DNA from: Polaromonas sp.
GTDB lineage: Bacteria; Pseudomonadota; Gammaproteobacteria; Burkholderiales; Burkholderiaceae
Length of the DNA: 33,480 nucleotides
Assembly: GCA_013823505.1 (NCBI GenBank)
Contig: PNMH01000042.1
Span: 1 to 33,480 of the forward strand
Direction: 5' to 3'
Shown here one piece after another: positions 9,413 through 17,718 of this stretch. Position 1 is the stretch's first letter. Every line of letters begins with the position of its first letter. Made by a program: the position numbers and the translations under genes. The notes beneath the pieces were generated by a model. That model was not told where the DNA came from and ran no database searches. It worked only from the letters and a program-made list of their open reading frames with translations.

Positions 9413-10017
9413 GCGCCGGCTGGATAAGTGGCCTTCTGGCATCGATGCTGTTGTCCGCAGGCGCTGCCCACGCGCAAACGGCACCTGTCACCGCCAAGGC
9501 CACGTTCGCAGGCGGCTGCTTCTGGTGCGTGGAATCCGATTTCGACAAGGTCCCCGGCGTGATATCGACCACCTCGGGATACATCGGCGGCACAACAGCC
9601 AACCCCACTTACGAGCAGGTGTCTCGCAACAGCACGGGCCATGCCGAAGCGGTGGAAATCGTGTTTGACCCGGCCAAGGTGAGCTACGCCACCCTGGTCG
9701 AGAAGTTCTGGCGCACCATCGACCCCACAACGAAGGACCGCCAGTTCTGCGACGCGGGCAATCCTTACCGCACGGCCATCTTCACCCACGACGCGGCGCA
9801 GGCGGAGGTGGTGAAACGTTCGCTGGCGGCGCTTGAAAAATCCAAGCCGTTCAAGGAGCCGATCGTCACGCAGGTGGTGCCCGCCAGCATGTTCTACGCG
9901 GCCGAGGACTACCACCAGGACTACTACCTGAAGAACCCGATTCGCTACAAGTACTACCGCACGAGTTGCGGTCGCGATGCACGCCTGCAACAACTCTGGG
10001 GTCCGGTCAAGAACTAA
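9409..10017 (+). CDS. msrA: exported peptide-methionine (S)-S-oxide reductase MsrA
   Basis: MsrA reduces the S form of methionine sulfoxide. The 202-aa protein has a signal peptide ending HA-QT (cleavage after about residue 22), then the MsrA domain with GGCFWCVE (catalytic Cys37), GYIGG, GHAEAVEI and a C-terminal CGRDARL whose cysteine may resolve the disulfide. Together with MsrB it forms a periplasmic repair pair for both sulfoxide isomers. This differs from the MsrPQ type and resembles split forms of the exported MsrAB fusion of Neisseria. How the enzymes are re-reduced is not visible here. The stop codon overlaps the xerD stop tail to tail. Confidence 0.93.
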   Translation: MSAGWISGLLASMLLSAGAAHAQTAPVTAKATFAGGCFWCVESDFDKVPGVISTTSGYIGGTTANPTYEQVSRNSTGHAEAVEIVFDPAKVSYATLVEKFWRTIDPTTKDRQFCDAGNPYRTAIFTHDAAQAEVVKRSLAALEKSKPFKEPIVTQVVPASMFYAAEDYHQDYYLKNPIRYKYYRTSCGRDARLQQLWGPVKN

Positions 10018-10931
10018 CCCCGCGGATGGTGCTGCGCGACGATGGTCTTGAGACGCTCCCGCGCCACATGGGTGTAGATCGTGGTCGTGGAAATGTCGGC
10101 GTGGCCGAGGAGCATCTGCACCGCGCGCAAATCCGCACCGTGGTTGAGCAAGTGGGTGGCGAATGCGTGGCGCAAGGTGTGGGGCGAAATGGGTGCCGTG
10201 ATGCCGGCGGCCAGTGCGTATTTCTTCACCAGCTGCCAGAACATTGCGCGCGTCATGGCTTCACCCACCCGTGAGCCGCGCGAAGTGACAAACAGGTCTT
10301 CGCTCTGCAGACCGTTCAAGATGTCGCCGCGCCCCTGCCCCAGGTAACGCTGCAGCCACTGGCCGGCCACCTGGCCAAACGGCACCAGCCTTTCCTTGTC
10401 GCCCTTGCCGGTGATGCGCAGCACCTGCTCGTTCATGGCCACGTGCCAGGTCTTGAGCGTCACGAGTTCGCTCACGCGCAGGCCGCTGGCGTAGATGAGT
10501 TCGAGCATGCAACGGTCGCGCAGGCCCAGCGGTGTGCCCACATCGGGTGCGTGGAGCAAGGCCTCCACCTGAGCTTCCGACATCGTCTTGGGCACGCGCA
10601 AGGGCTGACGTGCGGGCGAGAGTCTTAACGTCGGATCGGCGTTGATGAAGCGCTCGCGCAGCGCCCAGCGGAAGTAGCGCTTGAACACCGTGAGCCGGCG
10701 GTTGGCGGTGGTGGCGCGCGTCTGGCTGTGGCGCTCGCTGAAATAGCCGTTGAGGTCGGCCTCGGTGGTTTGGGGAAGCGTCTTGCCTTGGCTGGCCAGC
10801 CACTGGCCCAGCAACACCAGATCACGCCGGTAGGCGTCCAGCGTGTTGCGCGAGAGGCCCTCTTCGAGCCAGAGCGCGTCGACAAAAGCCCCGGCAAGGT
10901 CCTCGCTGGTCGATGCCAGGGCCGGATCCAT
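10014..10931 (-). CDS. xerD: tyrosine recombinase XerD
   Basis: XerD works with XerC at the dif site to resolve chromosome dimers. The 305-aa protein has the N-terminal SAM-like core-binding domain (LWLEEGLSRNTLDAYRRDL) and the catalytic domain: Arg152 (ASGLRVSEL), HTLRHAFATH, LLGHADISTTTIY with nucleophile Tyr286, and the end AQHHPRG typical of XerD rather than XerC. ATG at 10931 overlaps the stop of the upstream Bug gene (TGATG); GTG at 10934 is an alternative one codon longer. It is a housekeeping gene, not a phage integrase: length, motifs and neighbours fit chromosomal XerD. Its expression seems tied to a solute-binding protein gene, which is odd. Confidence 0.93.
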   Translation of the reverse strand: MDPALASTSEDLAGAFVDALWLEEGLSRNTLDAYRRDLVLLGQWLASQGKTLPQTTEADLNGYFSERHSQTRATTANRRLTVFKRYFRWALRERFINADPTLRLSPARQPLRVPKTMSEAQVEALLHAPDVGTPLGLRDRCMLELIYASGLRVSELVTLKTWHVAMNEQVLRITGKGDKERLVPFGQVAGQWLQRYLGQGRGDILNGLQSEDLFVTSRGSRVGEAMTRAMFWQLVKKYALAAGITAPISPHTLRHAFATHLLNHGADLRAVQMLLGHADISTTTIYTHVARERLKTIVAQHHPRG

Positions 10932-11908
10932 CACTCCAGCTTGAGCTTCTGCTTGGCGACCACTTCCTTGTAGACATCGAACTCGGCCTTGATCTGTGCC
11001 GTGAACTCGGCCGGCGTGTTGGCCACGATCAGCGAGCCGGTGTCTTCAACCCGCTTGCGCACGGCCGGATCGGTCAGTGCCTGCTTGGTGGCGCTGGAGA
11101 TCTTGTCCACCACTTCCGGTGGCAAACCCTTGGGGCCAATCAGGCCGTAATAAGCCATGCGGTTCACCGGCTCCAGGCCCACTTCCTTGAAGGTGGGCAC
11201 GGTGGGCATGCTGGCCACACGCTGAGGTGCCGCGACCACGATGGCGATCAGGCGGCCATCGCGGATGAAAGGCAGCGCGGAAGGCAGGTTGTCAAAAATG
11301 ATCGGCACCTGGCCACCCACGGTGTCGTTGAGCGCGGGGCCCGCACCACGGTAAGGGATGTGCGTGATGAAGGTGTTGGTCAAGCTCTTGAACAGCTCGG
11401 TCTGCAGGTGGCCAATGCCGCCGGTGCCCGAGGTGGCGTAGCTGTATTTGCCCGGGTTCTTCTTGAGTTCGGCAAGGAACCCCTTGTAGTCCCTGGCCGG
11501 AAAGCTGGGGTGCACCGCGATCACGTTGGGCGTGGCCGCGATGTTGATGATGGGCGTGAAATCGGTGAGCGTGTTGTACGGAATTTTGGGATTGATCGCC
11601 GGGTTGGCAGCGGTGGTCGACACCGTGGCCATGCCCAGGATGTAGCCATCGGCCGGGGCACGGGAGAGCTCCAGCGCACCCACCACACCACCGCCACCGG
11701 CCTTGTTCTCCACGATCATGTTCTGACCCAGGGCCTTGCCGAGCGACTCCGACATGACGCGCGCAATGATGTCGGTGGTGCCGCCGGGCGCAAACGGGAC
11801 TTGCAGACGGATGACCTTGTTCGGGTAGGCCTGAGCCCAGGCAGACCCACCCACCACCACCGTGGCACAGGACAGACCGATTGCAACCAGTTGACGACGA
11901 GAGACCAT
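10931..11908 (-). CDS. Bug family tripartite tricarboxylate transporter substrate-binding protein
   Basis: The 325-aa protein is a periplasmic solute-binding protein of the Bug/TctC family. A signal peptide (MVSRRQLVAIGLSCATVVVG, cleavage after about residue 25 at AWA-Q) is followed by AYPNKVIRLQVPFAPGGTTD, the family's opening strand and ligand loop, and later YATSGTGGIGHL and HIPYRGAGPALND. Bug proteins bind carboxylates and related compounds, but most are expanded orphans in Burkholderiales, and no TctA or TctB gene is here. ATG at 11908 has a good SD (AAGGAG, 8 nt upstream). The longer reading from 12037 has no signal peptide and is rejected. TACATT (12006 to 12001) is a possible -10. The stop overlaps the xerD start. 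Confidence 0.9.
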   Translation of the reverse strand: MVSRRQLVAIGLSCATVVVGGSAWAQAYPNKVIRLQVPFAPGGTTDIIARVMSESLGKALGQNMIVENKAGGGGVVGALELSRAPADGYILGMATVSTTAANPAINPKIPYNTLTDFTPIINIAATPNVIAVHPSFPARDYKGFLAELKKNPGKYSYATSGTGGIGHLQTELFKSLTNTFITHIPYRGAGPALNDTVGGQVPIIFDNLPSALPFIRDGRLIAIVVAAPQRVASMPTVPTFKEVGLEPVNRMAYYGLIGPKGLPPEVVDKISSATKQALTDPAVRKRVEDTGSLIVANTPAEFTAQIKAEFDVYKEVVAKQKLKLE

Positions 11909-12077
11909 GAGACGTGCTCCTTGCAAAAGACATTCAGGATGACAGGCCGGGTTCAGCCTGATCCGCGCAACCCGGGTGGGGTTTCGCGATGCGAGCCTGC
12001 AATGTAGCCGCTGGGCAGACGCGTGACCATGGGACAACTACATAAGTGGAAACCCCTGAACGACGCGGGCGGCAAGC

Positions 12078-12083
12078 TATGCT
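12078..12083 (+). promoter_or_regulatory. -10 candidate for the AEC transporter
   Basis: TATGCT ends 6 nt before the GTG start at 12090. CTGAAC at 12056-12061 is a weak -35 with a 16-bp spacer. The 181-nt gap between this gene and the divergent Bug gene shows no other clear feature. Confidence 0.35.
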
Positions 12084-12089
12084 CCCCCG

Positions 12090-13010
12090 GTGAATTTCGC
12101 CCAACTCCTCTTCCCCGACTTCTCGCTCATTCTCTGTGGCTACCTGGTGTGCCGCTTCACGGCACTCAACCGCAAGGTATGGGAGCAAGTGGAGAGCCTG
12201 GTGTACTACTTTCTGTTTCCGGTGCTGCTGTTCCACAGCATCGTGAAGAGCCCGCTCGACCTGAGCCAGGCCTCCAGCCTCATGGGCGCCGGCATCTCGC
12301 TCGGCCTGTGCGGCATCGCGCTGTCGTACTCGCTCCCCCACTGGCCGTGGATCGGCAAACACTTGGACGTGCGCCTGCACGCGGCCAGCGCCCAGGTGGG
12401 CTTTCGCTTCAACTCGTTCATTGCACTCGCGCTGGCCGAAAAAGTGGCCGGGCCACCGGGCCTGCTCATGATCGCGGTGCTGATCGGCGTGTGTGTCCCG
12501 CTGTTCAACGTGGGCGCGGTGTGGCCCATGGCGCGCCACGCCAACAAGGGCTTTGCGCGCGAGCTGCTGCGCAATCCGCTCATCGTGGGCACCGTCTCGG
12601 GGCTGGTCGCCAACCTGTTGGGCTTTTCCATGCCGTTCTGGCTGGAGCCCACGGTCAACCGCATCGGCCAGGCCTCGCTGGCGCTGGGCCTGATGGCCGC
12701 CGGTGCCGGCATGCAGTTCGGCATGCTGGCCAGCGCCAAGACCCTGGGCGGGCTGGTGCTGGCGGTCAAACACCTGGGCATGCCGGTCATGGCGCTCGGG
12801 CTGGCCCTGCTGTTCCGCCTGGACCCGACCCAAACCACCATCCTCCTCATGTTTTCGGCCGTGCCCACCGCGTCCAGCTGTTATGTGCTGGCCGCGCGCA
12901 TGGGCTACAACGGACCCTACGTGGCCGGGCTGGTCACACTGTCCACCTTGCTGGGCATCGTGAGCCTGCCGTTCGCACTCGGCGTGCTCAGGCCACTGGC
13001 CGGCGCATGA
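12090..13010 (+). CDS. AEC (auxin efflux carrier) family transporter
   Basis: The 306-aa membrane protein has about eight to ten hydrophobic segments in two halves joined by a charged loop around residue 150, as in the AEC/BASS-like fold. Family-like stretches are [18 protein letters not shown] near the N-terminus, [18 protein letters not shown] in the middle and [17 protein letters not shown] with a conserved Pro near the end. Bacterial AEC members carry malate, malonate and other organic acids; the substrate here is unknown. The GTG start at 12090 is the only start that gives the conserved opening without an odd extension. It lies divergent from the Bug protein, and both could serve carboxylate traffic, which is speculation. 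Confidence 0.85.
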   Translation: MNFAQLLFPDFSLILCGYLVCRFTALNRKVWEQVESLVYYFLFPVLLFHSIVKSPLDLSQASSLMGAGISLGLCGIALSYSLPHWPWIGKHLDVRLHAASAQVGFRFNSFIALALAEKVAGPPGLLMIAVLIGVCVPLFNVGAVWPMARHANKGFARELLRNPLIVGTVSGLVANLLGFSMPFWLEPTVNRIGQASLALGLMAAGAGMQFGMLASAKTLGGLVLAVKHLGMPVMALGLALLFRLDPTQTTILLMFSAVPTASSCYVLAARMGYNGPYVAGLVTLSTLLGIVSLPFALGVLRPLAGA

Positions 13011-13035
13011 TTTACACCCTCTTCTGAAAGTCCCC

Positions 13036-13527
13036 ATGAACCCATTGCGCTGTTCCACCCCTGTGTCTGGCCTGTTGCTGGGTCTGTTGTTCGCCGCCTC
13101 CGCGGTCCATGCGCAAGCCATTGGCGAGGTCGACACGGTGTTCAAACTGTTCGGTCCCGACCACAAGATCGTGGTCGATGCGTTCGACGATCCCAAGGTC
13201 AAGGGTGTCACCTGCTATGTGTCGCGCGCCAAGACCGGCGGCATCAAGGGCGGTCTGGGTCTGGCCGAGGACACGTCGGACGCCAGCATCGAGTGCAAGC
13301 AGGTGGGCGCCGTCTCGTTCGCGGGCGACCCCCTGCGCCAGCAAGAGGTGGTGTTCACCGAGCGCACGTCGCTGGTGTTCAAGAAGCTGCAAGTGGTGCG
13401 CATGGTCGACAAGACCCGCAACACCCTGGTCTACCTGAGCTACTCAGACCGCGTGATCGAAGGCTCGCCCGACAACAGCATCACCGCGGTGCCGCTGCCC
13501 GCCGGCACCACGATTCCGATGCGCTGA
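13036..13527 (+). CDS. creA: CreA family exported protein
   Basis: The 163-aa protein has a signal peptide (cleavage after about residue 26, VHA-QA) and the CreA domain: [41 protein letters not shown], and [20 protein letters not shown]. CreA is a conserved periplasmic protein of unknown role; in E. coli it lies beside creBCD, but no two-component genes accompany it here. Cysteines in TCYV and IECK could pair. It starts 25 nt after the AEC gene and may be co-transcribed. Its stop is 4 nt from the convergent lipoprotein gene. Confidence 0.88.
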   Translation: MNPLRCSTPVSGLLLGLLFAASAVHAQAIGEVDTVFKLFGPDHKIVVDAFDDPKVKGVTCYVSRAKTGGIKGGLGLAEDTSDASIECKQVGAVSFAGDPLRQQEVVFTERTSLVFKKLQVVRMVDKTRNTLVYLSYSDRVIEGSPDNSITAVPLPAGTTIPMR

Positions 13528-13531
13528 TGAT

Positions 13532-14185
13532 TCAGCGCGGCGGCGCCACCAGGTCGATGCGCCGCTGCAAGGCAGCCGCCGCGTTCGCATCGCCAGCGGA
13601 CTGCGCGCGTTGTTGCTGCACTTTCAGCCAGGCCAGCAAAGGCCGGCGCCAGCCGCGCGCTGACGCGGTGTCCACGGCTTGCGTGATCACCGCGGGCGTC
13701 GCACGCCCACTGCGAAACAGCACACCAGCGGCCACCAGTTGCGAGAGCGGGTCTTTGATCGCGGCCAACGCCGCTTCTGGCGATGCGTTGCCAACGAGGG
13801 CCCGATGCACCTTGGGCAACTGCGCTGCATCGGCAGCCTGCGCCGTGCCCGCCAGGTACCGCGCATAGGCCTGATCGGCCGGCGCCGCGTCCTGCGCCAA
13901 CGCGTCAAAACCGGCGCAAGGCTCCACCACCAGACTGGCCACCCGCGTGGCACAGCGCAGCAACTCCAGCCGCGCCACCAAGGCCACCTGCCCGGTGCTG
14001 GCCAATTCGGCACGTGCCCGGTTGAACTCCGCCGCCTCGATGCGGCTGTCGCCGCTGAGCCAGGCCTCGGTGGCACGTTCGCTGCTGCCCTTGGCCTCAA
14101 GCGGCCAGTCGGGGGGTGGGGGCGTGCTGGAGCAGGCGGCCAGCGCCATCAGCGCACACAAGATGGTGGAGGTACGCGTCTTCAT
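13532..14185 (-). CDS. unassigned lipoprotein at the end of the MCE transport operon
   Basis: The 217-aa product begins with a lipoprotein signal: MKTRTSTILCALMALAAC, with lipobox LAAC and lipidated Cys18, followed by Ser-Ser, which favours the outer membrane. The mature part is Ala-rich and looks almost wholly alpha-helical, with paired helices around residues 38-75, 90-125 and 175-215. It does not show the beta-rich pattern of the PqiC/ABC_trans_aux lipoproteins that usually accompany MCE operons. I do not recognise a family. The ATG at 14185 overlaps the MlaD-family stop by 4 nt (ATGA), so it should be coupled and probably works with that system. An in-frame ATG 12 codons upstream gives no signal peptide. 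Confidence 0.75.
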   Translation of the reverse strand: MKTRTSTILCALMALAACSSTPPPPDWPLEAKGSSERATEAWLSGDSRIEAAEFNRARAELASTGQVALVARLELLRCATRVASLVVEPCAGFDALAQDAAPADQAYARYLAGTAQAADAAQLPKVHRALVGNASPEAALAAIKDPLSQLVAAGVLFRSGRATPAVITQAVDTASARGWRRPLLAWLKVQQQRAQSAGDANAAAALQRRIDLVAPPR

Positions 14186-15186
14186 GGCAGCTTGATTTCT
14201 GTGTCCCGCGCAAACGGCCATTTGCGGTTGATGTCGTTGATCAGCCCGTCCACCTTGCGCAGGCTGGACTCGACCTCGCCGCGCAGCACGCCCAGATCGG
14301 TGGTGGCTTCGCGCGTGTTGCTGGCAATGCCCTGCGCCTCCACCAGCACCGCGTCCACTTTCTGCAGGCTGGTTCGCGCCTCGGCCAGCAGACCGTTGAG
14401 CTGTTGCACCGTCAGGCGCGCATCGGCCACCAGGCCGCCCTGGTCCGTGCCCTGGCCGAACACCTGCTTATTCGCATTGCTCACCAGGCTGTCCATGCGC
14501 TGGGTCAGCGTCTCGGCGCGCGCCAGCAAGGCGTTGGCGCGGTCAACGGTGACCACCAGCTTCTTCGCGTCCTCGTCGTTGCCCATCAGCACGCCCATGG
14601 CACCCTGCGGGCCCTTGAGCCGCTCGGTGGCGATCTGCACGTTGCTCAACGCTGCGTCCAGCGCGGCATCCTTCTTGGTGAGCGCGGCCACGTTCTCCAG
14701 CACCTCGCGCATGCTCGCGGCGAGCTTAGGAATCTCGGCCGCGGTGTCACCGCGCAACACGGTGCGCTCGGCACCGTCGGGCAACGCCGGGTCGTCCAGC
14801 ACGCCGCTGTAGGCACGGATGCGCGTGCCGCCCACCAGGCCACGTTCCATGGTGAAGATGCTGGAGGTGCGCAACCACTTGGCGTCCTTGCTCGGCACAT
14901 CGACCAGGATGCGCGCCGTGCCGTCCGCACCCAGCTCGATGCGACCCACGCGGCCGATGGGAAAACCGGCGAAGGTCATGTCCATGCCGACCACCACGCC
15001 TTCGGAGTCGTCGGAGATCAGCACCAGCCGCTGCGTGTCCTCGAACACGCCGCGCGCATACATCACGTAGAGCGCCGAGCCGACCACCAGGACCAGCATG
15101 GCCACGAGCAACAGCGCGGCCTTGAACTCGAGGTTCTTGACGTCAGTGGTCTCGGAGACCTGGGGATCGTCGGGTGTGGCGTTCAT
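14182..15186 (-). CDS. MlaD family (MCE domain) lipid transport protein
   Basis: The 334-aa protein is an inner-membrane-anchored MCE protein. A single transmembrane helix (about residues 22-43) is followed by an MCE domain (about 51-128: VLISDDSEGVVVGMDMTFAG, PIGRVGRIEL, VERGLVGGT-like FTMERGLVGGTRI). The long C-terminal part (about 150-320) is heptad-rich and helical. MCE proteins form hexameric rings or tunnels for phospholipids. At 334 aa it is longer than E. coli MlaD (183 aa) and closer to single-MCE proteins with long needle-like helices, so it may reach far into the periplasm. It lies 6 nt after the MlaE-like gene and overlaps the lipoprotein start. Confidence 0.88.
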   Translation of the reverse strand: MNATPDDPQVSETTDVKNLEFKAALLLVAMLVLVVGSALYVMYARGVFEDTQRLVLISDDSEGVVVGMDMTFAGFPIGRVGRIELGADGTARILVDVPSKDAKWLRTSSIFTMERGLVGGTRIRAYSGVLDDPALPDGAERTVLRGDTAAEIPKLAASMREVLENVAALTKKDAALDAALSNVQIATERLKGPQGAMGVLMGNDEDAKKLVVTVDRANALLARAETLTQRMDSLVSNANKQVFGQGTDQGGLVADARLTVQQLNGLLAEARTSLQKVDAVLVEAQGIASNTREATTDLGVLRGEVESSLRKVDGLINDINRKWPFARDTEIKLP

Positions 15187-15192
15187 GGGCGA

Positions 15193-16041
15193 TCAGTAGT
15201 AGTTGCCGACCAGCGAAACGATTTCGATGAGCAGCACAACAGAGAACAGGCGCGCGAATTCCGAAATGTCGCTGCGCTGCGCGTACAAGCCTTGCGCGTC
15301 CTGCTGCGCACTGCCCGCCAGCGGCACCACCGCCACCGCCAAGCTGAAAAACAAGGTCTTGAGCGTGAAGATCAGCGTCACCGCCGGCGTGAACACCTGG
15401 CCCACGCTGCGCGTGTAGCCCGGCAGACCCCAGAGCGAAAAGCCGTAGACGGTGAGGTAGGTGAGCACCAGTGCGATCACGCAGCTCAGCGCCGCCAGCA
15501 TCAACACCGAAAACATGGACGCCAGGGCTCGGGGCAGCAGCTCGGTGGTCAACAACACCCCCGGGGCCCATTCGCGGCCCGCCTGCTGGCGGACAGACAA
15601 CTGCCCACGCACCACCTGCGCGCCCGGCATGGCGTAACGTGCCGCGACGAACATGGCCGCGTACAGCGGAATGAGCTCCAGCACCAGCGTGCGCACCAGC
15701 ACCCCCAGGGCGTACTGCGACAGGCCGTAGCTGTAGGCCGTGGCCACCACGATGCGGATCAGCACCAGGCTGATCAGCGCCGAGAGCACGAGGAAGCCGG
15801 TGAGCAGCGGCACGGTGGCCTGGACGATGTGCAGCAGCACGCTTTGGCGACGTGCGCCCGTGGCGTAGCTCGCGGGTGTGAGCGCCATCACCAGAATCTG
15901 CGCCCCCAGCATGACCACCTGCCACCAGGTGGTGCACCACAGCCGCGTGCGATGACCCCAGCGGGTCATGAGCGTGTGGCTGGCAGCGACGGGGTTCATC
16001 GGCCGATGATAGACCGCGGTCTGTGAAGGTTTGGCGTTCAT
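15193..16041 (-). CDS. MlaE family ABC permease
   Basis: The 282-aa protein is an MlaE-type permease with about five or six membrane segments and the family signature around residues 105-145 (YGLSQYALGVLVRTLVLELI, then PLYAAMFVAARYAMPG). A second motif region contains LTVYGFSLWGLPGYTRSVGQ. Such permeases pair with an MlaF ATPase and MCE protein to move lipids. No ATPase gene lies next to it: upstream is the divergent acyl-CoA ligase. Start choice is unsure, Met1 (16041) or Met15 (15999), and neither has an SD. It heads the operon with the MCE protein and lipoprotein. Confidence 0.87.
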   Translation of the reverse strand: MNAKPSQTAVYHRPMNPVAASHTLMTRWGHRTRLWCTTWWQVVMLGAQILVMALTPASYATGARRQSVLLHIVQATVPLLTGFLVLSALISLVLIRIVVATAYSYGLSQYALGVLVRTLVLELIPLYAAMFVAARYAMPGAQVVRGQLSVRQQAGREWAPGVLLTTELLPRALASMFSVLMLAALSCVIALVLTYLTVYGFSLWGLPGYTRSVGQVFTPAVTLIFTLKTLFFSLAVAVVPLAGSAQQDAQGLYAQRSDISEFARLFSVVLLIEIVSLVGNYY

Positions 16042-16155
16042 GCCGTGTGCAAAGGTGACAGCAGGCTGGTGAAAACGCGCATGGTCAATGCCGTTGATTC
16101 GGCTTCAATCAGGCCACCGGCCCACGCCGCCGACCATCCCTTCAGGAGCCCATGC

Positions 16156-17718
16156 ATGTCCACGACCCTTTCGCCGGTGGTGCGCCGCCAGACCATCGCC
16201 GACGCCTTGCACCGCACGGCCCTGCGCCTGCCCGACAAGACGGCCATCGTCTGCGGCGACACCACCTGGTCCTACGCGGACTTCGACGCGCTGGTGAGCC
16301 GCCTGGCCGCCGGGCTGGCGCACCTGGGGGTCGAAGAAGGTGACAAGGTGGCCGTGCTGGCGCGCAATTCCCACGGCTTCGCTGCCCTGCGCTTCGCCCT
16401 GGCGCGCCGCGGCGCGGTGATGGTTCCCATCAACTTCATGCTCAAGGCCGATGAGGTCGCCTACATCCTGCGCCACGCGGGTGCCAAAACACTCGCCACC
16501 GACAGCGGCCTGACCACGCTGGCCCGTGAAGCCGCCGCGCTGGACACGGCCGTGGAGCGCTTCATCTGGCTGCCCAGCGAAGACCCGAGCGAGCCCGACC
16601 CCGCCATGCACCGCTTCGACCACCTGGCGGCCTGCCCCGACCCGTTGCCGCCGGTGAACCTGGGCAGCTTCGACCTGGCCCAGATCGTCTACACCAGCGG
16701 CACCGAGTCCACACCCAAGGGCGCGATGCTCACCCACGACGCGGTGCTGTGGCAGTACGTGAGCTGCGTGATCAACGCCGAGATCGCCGAAGTGGACCGC
16801 GCCCTGCACGCGCTGCCGCTCTACCACTGCGCGCAGCTCGACGTGTTTTTCGGCCCGGCTATCTACATCGGCAGCAGCAACGTGATCACGTCCAAGCCGG
16901 TGCCCGACAACCTGCTGGCTCTCATCGAGAAGCACGAGATCACCAGCTTCTTCGCCCCACCCACCGTGTGGATCGCGCTGCTGCGCTCACCCCTCTTTGA
17001 TGCCGCGAAACTGAAGAGCCTCGTCAAGGGCTACTACGGCGCGTCCATCATGCCGGTGGAGGTGCTGAAGGAGCTGGCCTCGCGCCTGCCGGCGGTCCGG
17101 CTGTGGAACCTGTACGGCCAGACCGAAATCGCGCCGCTGGCCACCATGCTGGGGCCCCAGGACCAGCTTCGCAAACCCGGCTCCTGTGGCAAGGCGGTGC
17201 TCAACGTGGAAACGCGGGTGGTCAACGACGCGATGGACGACGTGGTGGTGGGCGAAGTCGGCGAGATCGTGCACCGCTCACCGCACCTGATGCTGGGTTA
17301 CTTCAACGACCCCGAGCGCACCGCGGCATCGTTCGAGGGCGGCTGGTTCCACAGCGGCGACCTGGCCCTGATCGACAGCGAGGGCTTTATTACCGTGGTC
17401 GACCGCAAGAAGGACATGATCAAGACCGGCGGGGAGAACGTGGCCAGCCGGGAGGTGGAAGAAATGATCTACCGCCTGAGCGGCGTGAGCGAGGTGGCGG
17501 TGATCGGCCTGCCCGACGCGAAGTGGGTGGAGGCGGTCACGGCCGTGATTGTGGTCAAGGCAGGGCAGCAAATCACCGAAGCCGAGGTGATCGCGCACTG
17601 CACCGAACACATGGCCAGCTTCAAGAGCCCGAAGCGCGTGGTCTTCACCGACAGCCTGCCCAAAAACCCGAGCGGCAAGCTGCTCAAGCGGGAACTGCGA
17701 CTGCGCTACGCGGGCTGA
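16156..17718 (+). CDS. acyl-CoA synthetase (AMP-forming), fatty-acyl type
   Basis: The 520-aa enzyme belongs to the ANL superfamily and activates a carboxylic acid with ATP and CoA. Motifs are in order: P-loop YTSGTESTPKGAML (from residue 179), YGQTE around 320, GWFHSGDLALID, DRKKDMIKTGGENV (hinge) and the catalytic lysine in NPSGKLLKRELR (Lys508). The family resemblance is to medium or long-chain fatty acyl-CoA ligases, but the acid cannot be read from the sequence. ATG at 16156 has an AGGAG SD 7 nt upstream; a 37-codon upstream extension is rejected for lacking one. Its 3' end overlaps queG by 13 nt tail to tail. Confidence 0.92.
   Translation: MSTTLSPVVRRQTIADALHRTALRLPDKTAIVCGDTTWSYADFDALVSRLAAGLAHLGVEEGDKVAVLARNSHGFAALRFALARRGAVMVPINFMLKADEVAYILRHAGAKTLATDSGLTTLAREAAALDTAVERFIWLPSEDPSEPDPAMHRFDHLAACPDPLPPVNLGSFDLAQIVYTSGTESTPKGAMLTHDAVLWQYVSCVINAEIAEVDRALHALPLYHCAQLDVFFGPAIYIGSSNVITSKPVPDNLLALIEKHEITSFFAPPTVWIALLRSPLFDAAKLKSLVKGYYGASIMPVEVLKELASRLPAVRLWNLYGQTEIAPLATMLGPQDQLRKPGSCGKAVLNVETRVVNDAMDDVVVGEVGEIVHRSPHLMLGYFNDPERTAASFEGGWFHSGDLALIDSEGFITVVDRKKDMIKTGGENVASREVEEMIYRLSGVSEVAVIGLPDAKWVEAVTAVIVVKAGQQITEAEVIAHCTEHMASFKSPKRVVFTDSLPKNPSGKLLKRELRLRYAG

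Noticed and set aside
7907..9484. 525-codon minus-strand reading frame across the RIO kinase and msrB
   Set aside because: It runs antisense to two genes with clear catalytic motifs and has no recognisable domain.
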